Both the position numbers and the translations under genes were made by a program. The notes below the pieces were generated by a model, which was not told the origin of the DNA, made no database searches, and saw only the letters and a list, made by a program, of their open reading frames with translations. Below are positions 1 to 12,135 of a stretch of 64,000 nucleotides of DNA, one piece after another. Where the stretch lies: NCBI GenBank assembly GCA_030248295.1, contig JASANH010000959.1, positions 310,001 through 374,000 of the forward strand, in the 5' to 3' direction. Origin of the DNA: Mesodorylaimus sp. YZB2_4 (Eukaryota; Nematoda; Enoplea; Dorylaimida; Dorylaimidae). How positions within the stretch are numbered: position 1 is the first letter of the stretch; each line of letters begins with the position of its first letter.

Positions 1-6
1 TCGCGA

Positions 7-240
7 ATGGCCTGGCCCAGATTCCTTAATCGATCAAAATCCATCGTGGATCCACCAAAATCCACGTGGATCCATTCTATTCCAGCTGGATTCCAAGAGC
101 ATTCCACTCAGAATTTTCTGGAATCCACGTGGAACAACGTGCAATCCACGGTGGAATCCACCATGGACTTTTCAATGGATCCACATGGATTTCACCTCGA
201 TCCAAAAGGACATGGTGAAACTGGGAATGGACATGGTCCG
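7..240. repeat. Degenerate array of CCACGTGGA / TGGATCCA palindromic words
   Basis: Short palindromic words (CCACGTGGA, TGGATCCA, GGAATCCA) recur every 10-25 bases through this stretch. The stretch is open for 84 codons, but the translation simply mirrors the repeat and looks like no protein family. Related CACGTGG/CACATGG words recur at 54890-55025. I read this as decayed simple or minisatellite-like sequence. Confidence 0.6.
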
Positions 241-378
241 GACAGCGAAAGATTTATGTAGAAAAAACGGGGTTTCAGACAGGGCATAGGTTCATGATTT
301 TACCTTATTTTCAGCCACCTGCTCATATTAACTTGAACTTCAACCCAAATCAGCTTCCATGAAACCTGAAGCCAGCGC

Positions 379-770
379 TACCAGGTCCGCAACACAATAC
401 CTTGATGCAGGTTCACATAACCCTAAAATTGCCCTGAAATCAACTTTCCAGAAAAAATGCAAAGAGGGCCTTTGAAAAACTGTAGACATCTAACAAAATT
501 TTGGCCAAACCATGTTGGCGCATTTGAATCCCATATCAGTATTCGAAGGCACCAACAGCTTCCAGTGCTTCGTCGAGATCCCCACGGAGATTCTTATCAT
601 AGAAAACACCCTTTGGTACAGCGGTATTGTCGAGAGGGCTAAGGCAAAGTGCCAAAATCTCAAGATGCCCTAAAAATATGCTGAAAATCTTATCTTTAGG
701 TTATGCTAACACCTCTGACAGCTTGAAATTGCCGCAGATCCAAGGCAACTGCCTTTCGCCTGGCGACGCC
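379..770 (+). repeat. Dispersed repeat 1, left copy, with a decayed retroelement integrase-like fragment
   Basis: About 390 bases match 63480-63893 in the same orientation, with many substitutions and small indels. The stretch 542-643 can be read as a protein segment ending in a W-x-x-G-I-V-E-R-A pattern. This resembles the C-terminal end of a retroelement integrase core (SNG..ER.N), seen better in the right-hand copy. It is a short fragment with no start, no catalytic DDE triad and no flanking long terminal repeats that I can see. The retroelement assignment is pattern recognition only. Confidence 0.5.
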
Positions 771-830
771 TTATCGAAAAATGCGGACATGAGTCACATT
801 ATCGACATAGTGATTCACTTATGAGCATCT

Positions 831-2540
831 TGAATATCACAAATCAAAAGATACAGTCTTTTCCCAACCGGCCACCATCGTAAACTTCTGACCAGAAACT
901 ATATTAAAGGCCTTCAGAACCGATCGAGCACGCTATGTTTTGACCACTGACAACCTGAGATCCACTTTTGACAATTGCTCACAATTTTTTCTTCGGAGAA
1001 ACTCATCTTTAAAAATGCTTAGGCATACCCATTCACACTTCCTTCCGCATCAATTTTTTTTAACCCATCATGGTCTGTCCAGGGGAGTCCTATTTTTGGC
1101 CTTTTCTCACAGCCTAGGGGGCTTGTTAGTCGGCTCTATCTTGCCATCGACTAGAGTCAATCCGGAATGCATGCTAGGGAAGAGCTCGCGTCAGTCGCTA
1201 CTCACGATCAGCCATGTCAGCGGTTACCTTGCGTCCTGCCCGTGCCCTGTGAGGGACCCCAGATTCGAGAGCCTCTCAACCCGTAAGGCCTCTTTTCGTT
1301 TATCGACCCCGATGGGATGAAGGGCGAGTCACCCACCGCCAGGCGTGCTAGGCGCAAAGAAAACTTCTCCAGCGACCATGGTTAAACCCAGGCCGACGGT
1401 CTCCAGCTCTACTTAGCATGGCTCCTTACGCGTCTAATGCTTGAAGTTCCAGGAAGCAGGAAGCAGGAAGCAGGTACAGGTAGAGACAGCGGAAGCTGAT
1501 ATTGTGTAAGATGCTCTTCAAAAAGATCAAACATCCCACACAATGTGGAGTATCAGCGAGAGGTTTATCATATGCGTAGCTGGTGCCAGAAACTGCGAAA
1601 TTAAAGTTATTTACAGTAATTAAACGGGTTTTCAGTCGGTTATGGTGATATTGCGATTTACGAGATTTGTAACCAGCGAAATTTAAAATATATCAACTAC
1701 GACATCGGCATGGAGAAGAGAAAATGCATAAAATGTGGTTGTAATGCCGAGTTGGAAAGTCTCAGCAACTTGGACAAGAATGAGACGATGAGTCAAAGTG
1801 CCTTGGCTGATTCTCAAATCCCAGAGTTTTGATTTTGAGTCTGTAATTAGGCCAATATCAGAATGCTTCTCGTCAGATTTTCATTCGTTGTCACCTATGC
1901 ACTCTGTCTCAATGTAATTCTGTGGATGTGCTAGTCAAGGCCCGTGAGCATGCGCATTTTTTTACATATTTGTCTCTGCAGTGTTACTGTAGATTCTGCT
2001 CAAGCACATGGGCTGCTTTTAATTTATCATTACTAGAAATGCAAAAAAAATTAATATTGTCACCCAAGCTGCTTCTAATAACGGAGCCTGTGCGCTAGGA
2101 GGAGGAAAAACTTAAAGGTAGCAGTGCTCGTGGAAAATTGTCATTGATCGACGTTGAAACATGTTCATGGCAGATTTTTTGTGCAAATGCACTGATGCTG
2201 AGGTGTATTTAAACATTCAAAATTGGTATTATGGTACGAACAATTGAACCTTTGTCGCGCAATCGTACTGTCAGTAGTTTTTTGAATTAGAAATAGCGCG
2301 AAATTTGAATGCTAGAAAAGCATTTCTTAAATGATTAATTAAGGAACACGTGACTTTGCATAGATTTCTTCATTTCAATGTGTTTGAATAGACATGCTAA
2401 CCAACCCGTCATCACCAAGATAAAACACAACATGGAATGTCCATAAAGTACGATTGATTAGTACGACTATTATGAGTTATCGGCGACTCAAAATAGATAT
2501 GGCAAAAATACTGGCCAAGAGAAGGAAAAAGAATAACGTC
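831..2540. other. Gene-free stretch
   Basis: I see no convincing coding sequence here. A 126-codon open frame at 940-1320 has no family resemblance or splice context. A 7-mer microsatellite (GAAGCAG, about three and a half units) lies at 1452-1475. The stretch becomes AT-rich after about 1500. Confidence 0.5.
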
Positions 2541-2619
2541 ATCGCATGATACACCTTCAGCAGAACCTATCAGTTCTTCTCATTCTACACCCGCACACAT
2601 TGCCTCTTTCCCCACTTTT

Positions 2620-3642
2620 TCAACAGAATCTCAGTCCATCCGAAGCTGGCAAGCCGATGTCGTCGACGCGCAGTTTCTTGAGTTGGAGTTGGCCGGACGA
2701 TGCGTCTTTCCAACATCCGATGGCTTGGCTGTCCTGCACTTGGTAGCAGCCAGGTTCCAAGACCAGAGGACTGCCGTTGGTCAAAGTGTAGGTGCAACGC
2801 ACAGGTACCATGGTGGTCCTGTCCGCGGTTTGGTCGTACTTGCACTGGACTTCGTAGTTGCCCTCTGTCCACGTCGTTCCAGTCAGTTTTTCGATATCCC
2901 GACCTTGACTGTCGCGGATCGAGCACCCGACAACCTTTTCTAGCACCTTGTCTTTGTCCACTTGACATTCGTAGGCGATCTCGTTGCGTGTAAAGTGCTC
3001 ATTGTCGCCGTACCGTTTGCCATTGTACACGCACCCATTGGGCTTCATGGTGATGCGACCATCGACTTTCTCGCACGAGTACCAGTAGCGACCATCGTCG
3101 AATGTGTCGCCGGTCAAGTATTCCCTGTCAGTCTTGACGCAACCAACTGGGCACATGCTGCACGTACCATTCTCGTTTTGTTTGCATTGAAACAAGAAAT
3201 CGCCTTTCTTTACTTTTTGATTGATTCGAACCTCGCGTCCACTGTCAACGCAGCCATCCACTTCCTGACGCAGGTGATCGCCTTGTTTCAAGCAAATGTA
3301 GACGTAGCGGTCATCGGTCCAGCGATCGTTCACATGATAAGGTCGTCCTTGGAATAAGCAAGCTTTGTATTGGAATTCCAGATTTCCTTGAGGGTCGCGC
3401 GTGCATTCGAATCGATAATCCGGGCTCTGGTTGTCCGTGGTATGCCACAACGGCACGCGATTGCCGCGGTCATCGATGCATCCCATCGGTTCGAGATATC
3501 CATTTTGACATCTGTAGTAATATCGGCCCAGGACAGCCTCGGCTCCTTCCTCGTATCCTCCCGGGCATCGCGGTTGACGACGCAACGGATCGACGTCAGC
3601 AAAAGCTAATGGGGTCAAACAAAATAAGAAGGCGAATAGCAT
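2620..3642 (-). CDS. Secreted MIG-18-like repeat protein (fibronectin type I-like repeats)
   Basis: This is an intronless 340-residue open frame beginning with a clear signal peptide (residues 1-15, hydrophobic, cleavage after AFA). The mature part is acidic and cysteine-rich. It is built of about six repeats of roughly 45-50 residues with the pattern G-C..-G-x-x-y-x-x-x-e-x-f-x-x-g-x-Y-x-C. Repeat cores start near residues 25, 70, 115, 160, 205 and 250, and the C-terminus is cysteine-containing (…GLRFC). This matches the nematode family typified by C. elegans MIG-18, whose fibronectin type I-like modules act in the extracellular matrix. Established for that family: a role in gonad cell migration. 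Inferred here: a secreted matrix protein of unknown role. The start is the only Met preceding the signal peptide. An intronless gene of this size is unusual beside its intron-rich neighbours. Confidence 0.75.
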   Translation of the reverse strand: MLFAFLFCLTPLAFADVDPLRRQPRCPGGYEEGAEAVLGRYYYRCQNGYLEPMGCIDDRGNRVPLWHTTDNQSPDYRFECTRDPQGNLEFQYKACLFQGRPYHVNDRWTDDRYVYICLKQGDHLRQEVDGCVDSGREVRINQKVKKGDFLFQCKQNENGTCSMCPVGCVKTDREYLTGDTFDDGRYWYSCEKVDGRITMKPNGCVYNGKRYGDNEHFTRNEIAYECQVDKDKVLEKVVGCSIRDSQGRDIEKLTGTTWTEGNYEVQCKYDQTADRTTMVPVRCTYTLTNGSPLVLEPGCYQVQDSQAIGCWKDASSGQLQLKKLRVDDIGLPASDGLRFC

Positions 3643-4740
3643 GGTCGAAGTTTTGTACTTCGCCTCGCCCGTAAATGCTTTGCTGATGCGTCCAAAGACT
3701 GAAGTGAGGATGCTGCTCCCATAGCTTTTATGGGCTGCGTAGGCGAAGGAGTGGCGCCAGTTTGGAGTAGAGAGAACGAGATAACAGGAAACGGGTGACA
3801 GGAAAATGTCATTGACGATATTTCACTCAATCAAGGGAGTGCCGCATTGATGAGCAATCGGGCCTTTTTCCATCAGTCCGCCTATCACACGGAACAATCA
3901 GAAGATAGGTCGAAGTTTCGTGTGTGGGTGCGGGCAAGGTGTACTTTAGAAACAAAAACACGCCACATACGATTGCAGCGACGATTTTCTACACAAAAGT
4001 ACGGTATCGCCTCAAGGCTAGTCTTTTTTTATTACCTAGACGAAAATGGGTGCAGCCTTTTTGTCCTTGATCGTCTGATTAAAAAAGAACAACAGGATTT
4101 ACACCTACTCGACCGTGACCAAAAGATCGTTGAACCGAAACGCACGTCAAACAGAAAAGATTCATTGGAGAACCAGTTCGGAGGTGCGTAGTTTACAGAA
4201 CTGACAACATTCGTTATTCTAAATGTACCTGTCATGAGAGCGGGTAAATTTGAGGCGGTAAAACCTAGCAGCAGTAAACAACTTTTATCGTAACGTTAGC
4301 CCATCACACAATGCCCAAATCAGACTGCCCAAAGAACAGCATACCACACAAAAAAGTGAGCACAGGGCAGCGTGCAAGTTCAGTACTTCCTTGCGGCTGC
4401 AGGCACGCCTGTGAACTATTTATAGCGCCACAGCATGATGAACATGGAAGTGTTTGATGCCCTAGTTTGCCTTGCTCAGCAATATCGCCATGTAAACTAG
4501 ATCACAAATTCAGTGCTCAAACTCGGAGCAATCCAAGTGGAGCAAAGAATGTGCGCTGATGTTCTGCCAATTTCTAAAATACACTGGCGCGAACACTCCG
4601 TCGAGACAATATTCCCTTTCGGCACATCATATTCGCCCTGAAAGATGTTTATGCATAAATAAGGTCCGTGACCTAAAGACATCAAAGTCTGTTCAGTATA
4701 CTAAAGACTGTCCAGACTAAAGGCCTAAATTTCCGATGTC
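3643..4740. other. Upstream region of the MIG-18-like gene; otherwise gene-free
   Basis: This interval separates the minus-strand MIG-18-like gene from the plus-strand MULE relic, so promoters of the former must lie at its left end. I found no unambiguous core promoter motif. The open frame at 3847-4191 has no recognisable domain and is probably chance. Confidence 0.4.
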
Positions 4741-4781
4741 AGTTGTCCTTCTTGCCCTCGAAAAGTTCCCCTGAGACCAAT

Positions 4782-5776
4782 ATGTATCAGCCACCCAGGA
4801 TAGTACGGGACGCCTACCAGTGCGAGGATGCTGAGCTTTGGTACTTACACACCTTTGGTACTTTCGACGCAGTACCCTTGCTGTTTCGTCAACTGTTCAC
4901 AATTCACGCTTTTGTCCAATCTAAGCAAGTAAGTGCAGTAAGGTGCTCAGGGTAGTCGAATAGTACAGTTCCTACCGGTACAGTACAGTACCTACGTGCA
5001 GTGCACATACACTGAAGCTGAAGTCATTTATGTGTACCTTATTTTAGGTGCCTTTGGCGTACTGTTTGATGATGAGCAAAACCAGAGACGACTACGTGTC
5101 ATTGCTACGGGATTTAAAAGACTTGGCCACGAGGAATGGTCTCAACTTCAGACCAAACACGATTTGCAGTGATTTCGAAACCGGATTGATCCCGGCCGTG
5201 CAAGAAGAATTTCCACTCGCTGTTCATCGAGGGTGCTATTTCCGTCACACGCAAGCCATCTTCCGACATATCCAAGCGTTGGGGCTTCAACAAGCTTATC
5301 GTGATGACGAGGACATACGCACGCAAGCCAGACAGTTGATGGCCATTGGATTCGTTCCCCCACATCAAGTGCGACAAGTATTTCAGCAGCTTAGGCGCCA
5401 AGCTGATGCACGGCTGGTTGCATTGTTTTATTACTTTGAAAACCAGTGGCTCAACAATACACCAGTCGAAATGTGGAACGTATTTGGTTTGGATCGCAGG
5501 ACGAACAACGACTTAGAAGGTTGGTATCTTCGTTTCAACAATGCGGTCGCCAAGCATCATCCCAATATATACTTGCTGATTGAACGGATTAAAGAGGAAC
5601 AAGCCACTACAGAAGTCATGTTGCAGCAGCTATACGCAGGACAACAGGTGAACAGGCCAAATCCACGTTACATTGCGATCAATCGACGCATTGACGAGGC
5701 CAGGGGTTCCTATACACGAGGGGAGATCGATGTGTTCGCATACTTGCGCAGTTATAATCTTTACGCGAAAGCCTAA
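4782..5776 (+). pseudogene. MULE-type transposase domain protein, probable inactive relic
   Basis: Two exons join in frame: 4782-4928 and 5048-5776, with a 119-nt intron (donor GTAAGT, acceptor TTTTAG), giving 291 residues. The protein follows the MULE transposase core. The first-Asp strand reads HTFGTFDAVPLLF, where the family usually has DGTF, so the first catalytic Asp appears replaced by Phe. Next come the second-Asp segment (CSDFETGLIPA), the C..H segment (HRGCYFRHTQ) and the Glu segment (NDLEGWYLRF). The second Asp and the Glu are kept. No N-terminal FLYWCH or other DNA-binding zinc finger is visible upstream, and I saw no terminal inverted repeats. It is either a 5'-truncated dead transposase or a host gene derived from one. 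The intact splice and long open frame argue against great age. Confidence 0.72.
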
Positions 5777-7740
5777 TCGTCTTACACCTTCGTAGATGCT
5801 TCTGTATATTTTACCTATCTTATTATTTTACATACTATACGTACAGTAGATGGCTGAAAATGGCTATTATTTATATAATGTTTCATGTCTAGGCTATGCT
5901 GCACATTAATATGCCTAGGCCACGACGACAGTATTTTCAAATTATTTCACTGTTGTGTAGATTCTCTATTTGGATTTAGCACAACGCAGTAAAAGTACAT
6001 CGCTCTAATGCATGAAGCCAGAATAAGGGACGCACTATTGCAGAGAGCAGTATTGTGAGGAGCAGTAATGAGGTGGCGCACGAGCGCGCGAAGCAAGAAT
6101 GAGGGCGCCAGAACATATGGAGCAGTAACGTGGTGCGCAGTAGCGTTGTTATGCCCTCCTGGTGTTACACTTGGAACGATATCTTTACACAGTAATTTAC
6201 TCATCACTATTAATTGACGATTGTGCACAATCAATTGAGTTTTCTTCAAAAGCAAATTTACGATCCTATGCATAGGTTTACGATGTGAAAAATGAGCAGG
6301 CAGCTGGACTGAATTACATTGTTGGATTGTGTATTATACTTTTGAAACTACTTTCAAAAAACACATTAGCAAAAATTAGAAAACATAAACTGTGGAGTCG
6401 CTACAAGCCAAGAAATTTCAACGCATCATGTAGGTAGATTTTTGTGATTGCACCTGATCAGCAGTCATAGAATGCTAAATACATACCGTATAAATACATA
6501 AAAGGAACGCTAGATATGTGGCATAATTCTCTTGAAAGTTGCTCCAAAATGCTGCTGTCTCTGTCACCTTTTTCTTGAACTTCTAACTGTATGTCCGATC
6601 TTCGTAAACTATTTTCTACCAAGCAAATATATGAGCTGACTTTGCCTTTAAGGTTTTCCCCAGCTAAGTCCAAGTCAACGTATTCCAGTCGTTTTCATCT
6701 TCGATTCAGAAAACTAAAACATGTTTTCAGGAAACAGAAATTCAGAAAACAAAAGCGTGAGGACGTGAAAAGATGTATGGAAACCTTCATAGTATGAGAA
6801 TTCAATGGACGAGGGGTAGAGGGCGCTTTTGTGTTTCCTTCGCTATCATGAGCCTAGGGAACGCGGTCAGGCCACAAGATTGTCGTCCCAAGCAAGTAGA
6901 GCTCTTACTGTACGCGCACTGTCACAGCATCATTCGATGAGAATGTCCGAGCACTGTATGTAGTGCTAAAGCTCGGACGAAAGTTGAAAATGTGAACAAC
7001 ACATTGATTACAGATAGTAAAAGGCTTAACTTATTCCGCACAAAGTCTCCCAGTGAAGCAAGACAGTCAAGAGCTTTTACAGGTGCTTGATTGATTGTCA
7101 GCTTTGTCCATAAAAGACTTCGCATCAACAGGAATTTCCATCTGCCAAGTTGAAAGACCTGCAAGCAAATTTTTGGAGCCAAAACTAATTTTTAGTTGTT
7201 TTTGAACGATGCAAAAACTCATGATATTCCTTTTGGCCTTGATCATCTTTAAATCGAGGTGGTCTTTGAAAATTTTCTGGCTTTCTACTTATTACAGAAT
7301 ATCTTTTTGTTTTCAGTGACGTTGAAGGAGTCTTGGACAGAAAAATCGTAACGTTATCTGCTGGGTTTGGCTTGCGACAAAAGCGCGAGTGAGCCGTGGC
7401 ACCTGTGCGATTCGTAGAAAAATCACGATAGCTTTATTTTTCAGTATATGCTCAGAAGATTGCACTTCAAGTTCGGAATGCGGTTCTGGATGCTATTGTG
7501 ACACTCAATGCGATGGCTGTGTCGGCCAATGCCGGGTAGGGTAACGATTGCCCTGGCAAGCAGGCGAGGTACCAGGGGTGAAATAAGTGACTTTCATGCC
7601 TTGGACGTGGTTATATGATCTACAGATGTTAGGTGATTCATGGTTACTGTTTCGGATAAAGCAAGTTTTATTAAGTTTGGGCCCCAATTTTGGTTATTCA
7701 CGCGTGTCAGATTTTTTCACCAACTTATAGAACATTCATT
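5777..7740. other. Gene-free AT-rich stretch
   Basis: No open frame here shows recognisable protein character or supported splice structure. No strong repeat was seen. Confidence 0.45.
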
Positions 7741-7900
7741 CATGCTCATGTTTTACCACAACACCAAACGCTTATGCGCACTCGAGGGTGAAGGGACACA
7801 TTTTACACGAAATGATTTACCGGCCCGCGAGTCGAACACTCGCCCGTAACTGCGCACCTGGCGTGAGAGGCAGACGGCTCCCACTAGGCGACGAGGCCGG
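7741..7900 (-). repeat. tRNA-derived SINE (SINE family 1)
   Basis: Read on the minus strand, the element starts with a tRNA-like head. An A-box-like block and a B-box-like block (GTGTTCGACTC) lie inside a near-perfect T-arm (GCGAG/CTCGC), and the ends CCGGCCT and GGGCCGG can pair. A unique body follows, with the landmark CTCGAGTGCGC and a CATGA-rich tail. The anticodon stem does not pair properly, so this is not a working tRNA gene. The same head and body occur at 27797-27965 (minus) and 55035-55210 (plus). Confidence 0.8.
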
Positions 7901-10900
7901 AACATAGCTGGAAGCTTGAGAGTCATCTATCAATCTAGCAGAACTAGACGACGACTGATTTTAATCCCGTCATTGAAAAATTTGGTAAATATGAGCCATA
8001 CAGGAGGTAGACAGCCTAAAAGCCAACATTTTATAGTGCAATTTAAAAAAAAATGGGGGCACAGTTAGACATTTCGATATAATGATCGAACGCGGCTCAT
8101 TGTCCGTTTTCTGGTCTAAAAAATTTCCTGACAAAACAGTTTTCAAGAAATTAGTCGGGAAAGAATCAAGCACTGCATGGATAAAAGTTAAGCAAACGCA
8201 TGATAGTAAAATAACCGCTTCAGAAAACTTTTCTGGACCAGCTGCTCTCATTTTAATGTCAATAATCATAAACAATGCGCGACCAAAAAATATTGTAGGC
8301 TCCTTATTAGTGCTGATATGAACTCGAAAAAAGATAAAGATATACCGTAGCGGAAAAAAGTAGAGCAACTCAGAAGGCAGCTGCAAACTGAAATGATTTT
8401 CAGGGTAACGGTAAAACTGACGGAATTTTTCCGTGAACTAGCGAATAGAGCACTTATAAGTGGTTTGGCATCCTTTTTTAACATTACACGTCGCATTTTT
8501 CTCTGCACACATGATTCGAAACAAAATTCAAAGTTTTTTTGCGCGACAAAAAAGGAAAAACTTTTTAAAAACACTAAATATAGCTTAATAGTGAGCGATA
8601 GAGCAAAAATTAAAAAGCGGTGCAGCTACTGAGACTAGCATCTTGTGCTTGACCCGTGGTTTTGAGCATGCAGTTGCCTCTGGACCTCATGGAATCAATC
8701 AATTGATAGATGAGAAAAACTGGTATTTATGCCTAGAATTGTTTTTCTTGTTCGTCATATGGCATTCGAATTCGAATGCAAATTGGTTCTCAACAATGCT
8801 GGACGTCCTCCCACTTACTCTCAATTAGATTCAAATCATATGATTGGCCCGATGAATTATTTCTGGTGATTTTTTATGTTTTATCTGATCGCGAAACAGA
8901 TTCGACGTCTTTTTTGCCATATACTGTTGAAAAATCAATGGTTTTGGCATCTAACGAGCATGTGGCAGCAGTAGGTCGGCAATATATGACCTGGCACCTT
9001 AACTGGCCTATGGTGCCATCGATCTTACAAAGTCAATCAATGATCAATGAGAAATTGATCGCCCTGACCTTGATCAAACCACCATAATGGTGATGTGCCG
9101 CCTAAAGACTGAACCTGCGCACTGAGGGTTGCACTTGACCATCACAGGGCGGCCAATATACTCGATATCATTGCTTAGGAGGCTATACTCAAATTCTTTG
9201 ATATAAGTGACTTTTACCGCCTCAGCTGGGTCCTAGGAAAAAGATTAGTTTGCGAACTGGAAACGCGTTTCTCAGCTCTTCTATAAAATCGATGGTTTCT
9301 TCGCTGCTCTATGTCAAAGCAGCCCAGCATCGTTCAGGCACTGCTGTGCAGTCAAAATAATTATGTCTGGGTTGCCCGGTCGATTTGACTGGCCCAGTGC
9401 AATTCAGAATCAGCAGCAACTGCGAGTCTGACTTGGTGATTCGGATAGTTATCAGTTTTCTTTGGCCTGCCAAACTTATTGGCCACAGCAACCGACTAGC
9501 TTTCTCAATATCGGGTGACGACTCATGTCAAAACCTTTTTATACCTTTATAGAAGCATCAGAATCTCTGCCGTTAATTTTTCTCGCTCAAATGCATATCG
9601 AATATTGCGTCTTTAAGACTCTCTGACGTTTTAACACCGAGGCATTTTGCAAGAGAGAGGGAACAAAAATTAGAACTCTGCGGGCCAATTATGCGCCTTT
9701 TAGCGCATCAGATTCGAATTTGACATGAAAACTCAGGCATACACTTTACACTCGTTCTTAACCTAGCGTGCGTAAAGTTGCTCTACTTTTGTCGCGCCAA
9801 GGTTTTGAATAATTTTCAATTAAATTCAAAGCTTTGTGTGAGACCATGATCCCTGGACCTCAACACACTTTTCGTGAGTCAGTTTTCTATGCTTTTTCGG
9901 AAGCTTTTAATCAAAACAGTGCGGCTTGCACATAGGGAGCAGAAAATTCCTCCAATTGCAACTGGAAACAGAGCTGCTCTACTTTTTTCCCCTACTGTAT
10001 ATTTGATTTAGATATCTATATATCACAGAAAGATATAGATATGAAAATTCAAATCAAATCTTTGAAAAGTATGGATAGATATTCGAATAGATACGGATTT
10101 CTGAAAGCGCCAAAATCCACACATAACTTGCTACCGCTCACATTAGAGCTGCAGAAGCTGGGGTTTGTGGTCGATCAGCTTGGCCGGCCTGCTGTTGATC
10201 CTTGGCTATATATGTACATACATTCACATTGCAAATAGAGCGAGGCACAAGTCAGACCTTGTCTGCTAGAGGCTGGTGAAGGAAGACACGAGCATGCCGA
10301 GTTCTTAACATGAAATAAACTCCTGGATTTCGAAGCAATCACAACTGAAAACTTTCAGAGCAGTCAGTGCACCTGTGCTTATAGTGGCTAGGAATGTCAT
10401 CTGATGTTGGTTTGCTCGCCCATTTGATAGAATGCGCCTTACAGCACCTGCTGATGTCAGCATAAAAAGCACACTATGCTCAGGTGGTATGAGATTCTCA
10501 CAAGGTTTATATCTTTCCCAACTGGGGCTCCAACTCATTGCAAATGCGGTACACACCAGCAACAGTGGCAGCATCAGCAGCAAATACCATGTGAACAAAC
10601 CTTCAAATTCTAGGCTGGTTGGATAGCTGCGGCGAGGTCAGTCGCCTTGTTGAGGCGGCTCTGTTGGCTTGGTTTGGCCTGTCAATGTGGACCCGCCTTT
10701 AGCAAAACGCCGGCGACACAAAATAATCTTTCTGGAAGTATTAAACCATTCATGCTAAGATGATTCAAGCGGTGCGCACATCCACGCCTTTTGCATAACC
10801 GCAGGTCTGTCAAGTATTCCTATCTCAAATGCATATCCCAGCACATAATAGACGAGATACAGATATAGATATTTATATCTCAAAATATATGAATATTAAT

Positions 10901-11744
10901 TAGATATAAATATTCTCGCAGATATGGATATCTATATAAGCACTACTCCTTATGACGTACCAATATCTGGGATCAGAAGATCGGGACTGCATATCATATC
11001 AAAGATCCCAGACAATTCTTCAGTCGTAGTGAAGCCGATGTCGAGGTAGTTTTATAAGAGACGATTAACCCATTCGAGGGTGTGATTTCAGGATTCGAGC
11101 TAATTAATTTGTTATGCTTTAATTAATTAATTTTTCTATTTTTGTTAGCTGTGCGGCGCGAAAGTGCTGGTTTAGCCGTACTGTAGATGGCCAAGAAGAC
11201 AAGACGCGTATTTCTGCGTGATGTTATGAGATAAGAGAAAAATTCGTTGCTGGAGTCTTTTGTGTGTTGAGATTTTCTAAGGGTCGGGTCGGGTCGGATT
11301 GGATCAGGAGTGCTGTACCAGGATCGGCCAATTATTTGGATGTGAAACTGAAGCTCGTCTAAACATGAAGTACTCATACCCTCGTATGACAGCTGCGACC
11401 TTCCTGCAACAAGTCCCTGACGCGAATCGGTGTCGTTGGTGACGGACGCGTGCCTTGTCTGCGGCGTATGCGCAATAACACTAGCGTTTATATATATACT
11501 TATTTCGAACCGACCGTACACTATGACAGTAAAGCGGAAAAGGCCTCGTTTCTACGTCCTAACATGATAACTGGCTTAGCGGGTGTAAAGTATCATCTAT
11601 CGTCCTTCTTTACATCACTCGCGGATGCTCTCCAATCCGCGACAGTCCCCACTGTTTCCCAGTTTTCAAGGCAACAGAGGGTCGCATTGGATTCCTCCAA
11701 AGTACGAATAAGGATGTTCATGCGGTACTAGCCTTTGGTGTAAA
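7901..11744. other. Gene-free AT-rich stretch
   Basis: Many short open frames occur here but none resembles a protein family. Runs of AGATATAGATAT-type sequence lie at about 10003-10045 and 10855-10940. A GGGTCG/GGATC-rich patch lies at 11280-11330. I see nothing else I can support. Confidence 0.45.
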
Positions 11745-11936
11745 ACACAAAGGATAGAATCCGACAGGGAATCGACCCCACGACTTTACGAATCGATTGT
11801 AAGAAAGTATAATCCACTCAAGCATGCGTCGCTGAGGGAGCTAGCCAACCTAGTGTCGCCCTGCATTTGGTCAGAGTTCAGTGGCAGGGTCAACTTTGCT
11901 GTTGTCTGATAACAGTTTTTTTTAGAAATCAGATTT
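11745..11936 (-). repeat. Interspersed repeat 2 with B-box-like motif
   Basis: Read on the minus strand, this matches 42562-42815 along its length. Both start TCTAAAAAAA, contain GACAACA and CTCCCTCAGCG, then TTGAGTGG, and end with a GGTCGATTCCC / GGTTCGACTCCC block resembling a pol III B box. The two copies are clearly diverged. The structure suggests a second SINE-like family or part of a larger transposon. Confidence 0.55.
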
Positions 11937-12004
11937 ACCGCGACTTGCGCTTTCAGAAAAGTCATTGTAATGAAGACGGTGAAGCATATGGGCATTGGAA
12001 GCTA

Positions 12005-12135
12005 CAGTTGCGTGCGTACAAAATACGCATACGCAAAGTTTGCGTATTACGCATTGAAATTACTAGGTGGAATGCGTATGCATACGCATACGCATTCCAC
12101 CTAGTTTACGCATATTCGCATACGCGGACTGGCTT
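12005..12135. repeat. TACGCA hexamer repeats with a 44-bp perfect-arm palindrome
   Basis: TACGCA units recur irregularly in both orientations. Embedded at 12062-12105 is a palindrome with 18-bp perfect arms (ACTAGGTGGAATGCGTAT and its complement) around an 8-base spacer. The same hexamer recurs at 13394-13505. Confidence 0.8.

Noticed and set aside
940..1320. 126-codon open frame as a gene
   Set aside because: No start context, domain or splice signals, and composition like the surrounding non-coding DNA.
7822..7900. tRNA gene on the minus strand
   Set aside because: The T-arm and acceptor pair, but the anticodon stem does not, and the same head is joined to a shared SINE body elsewhere.
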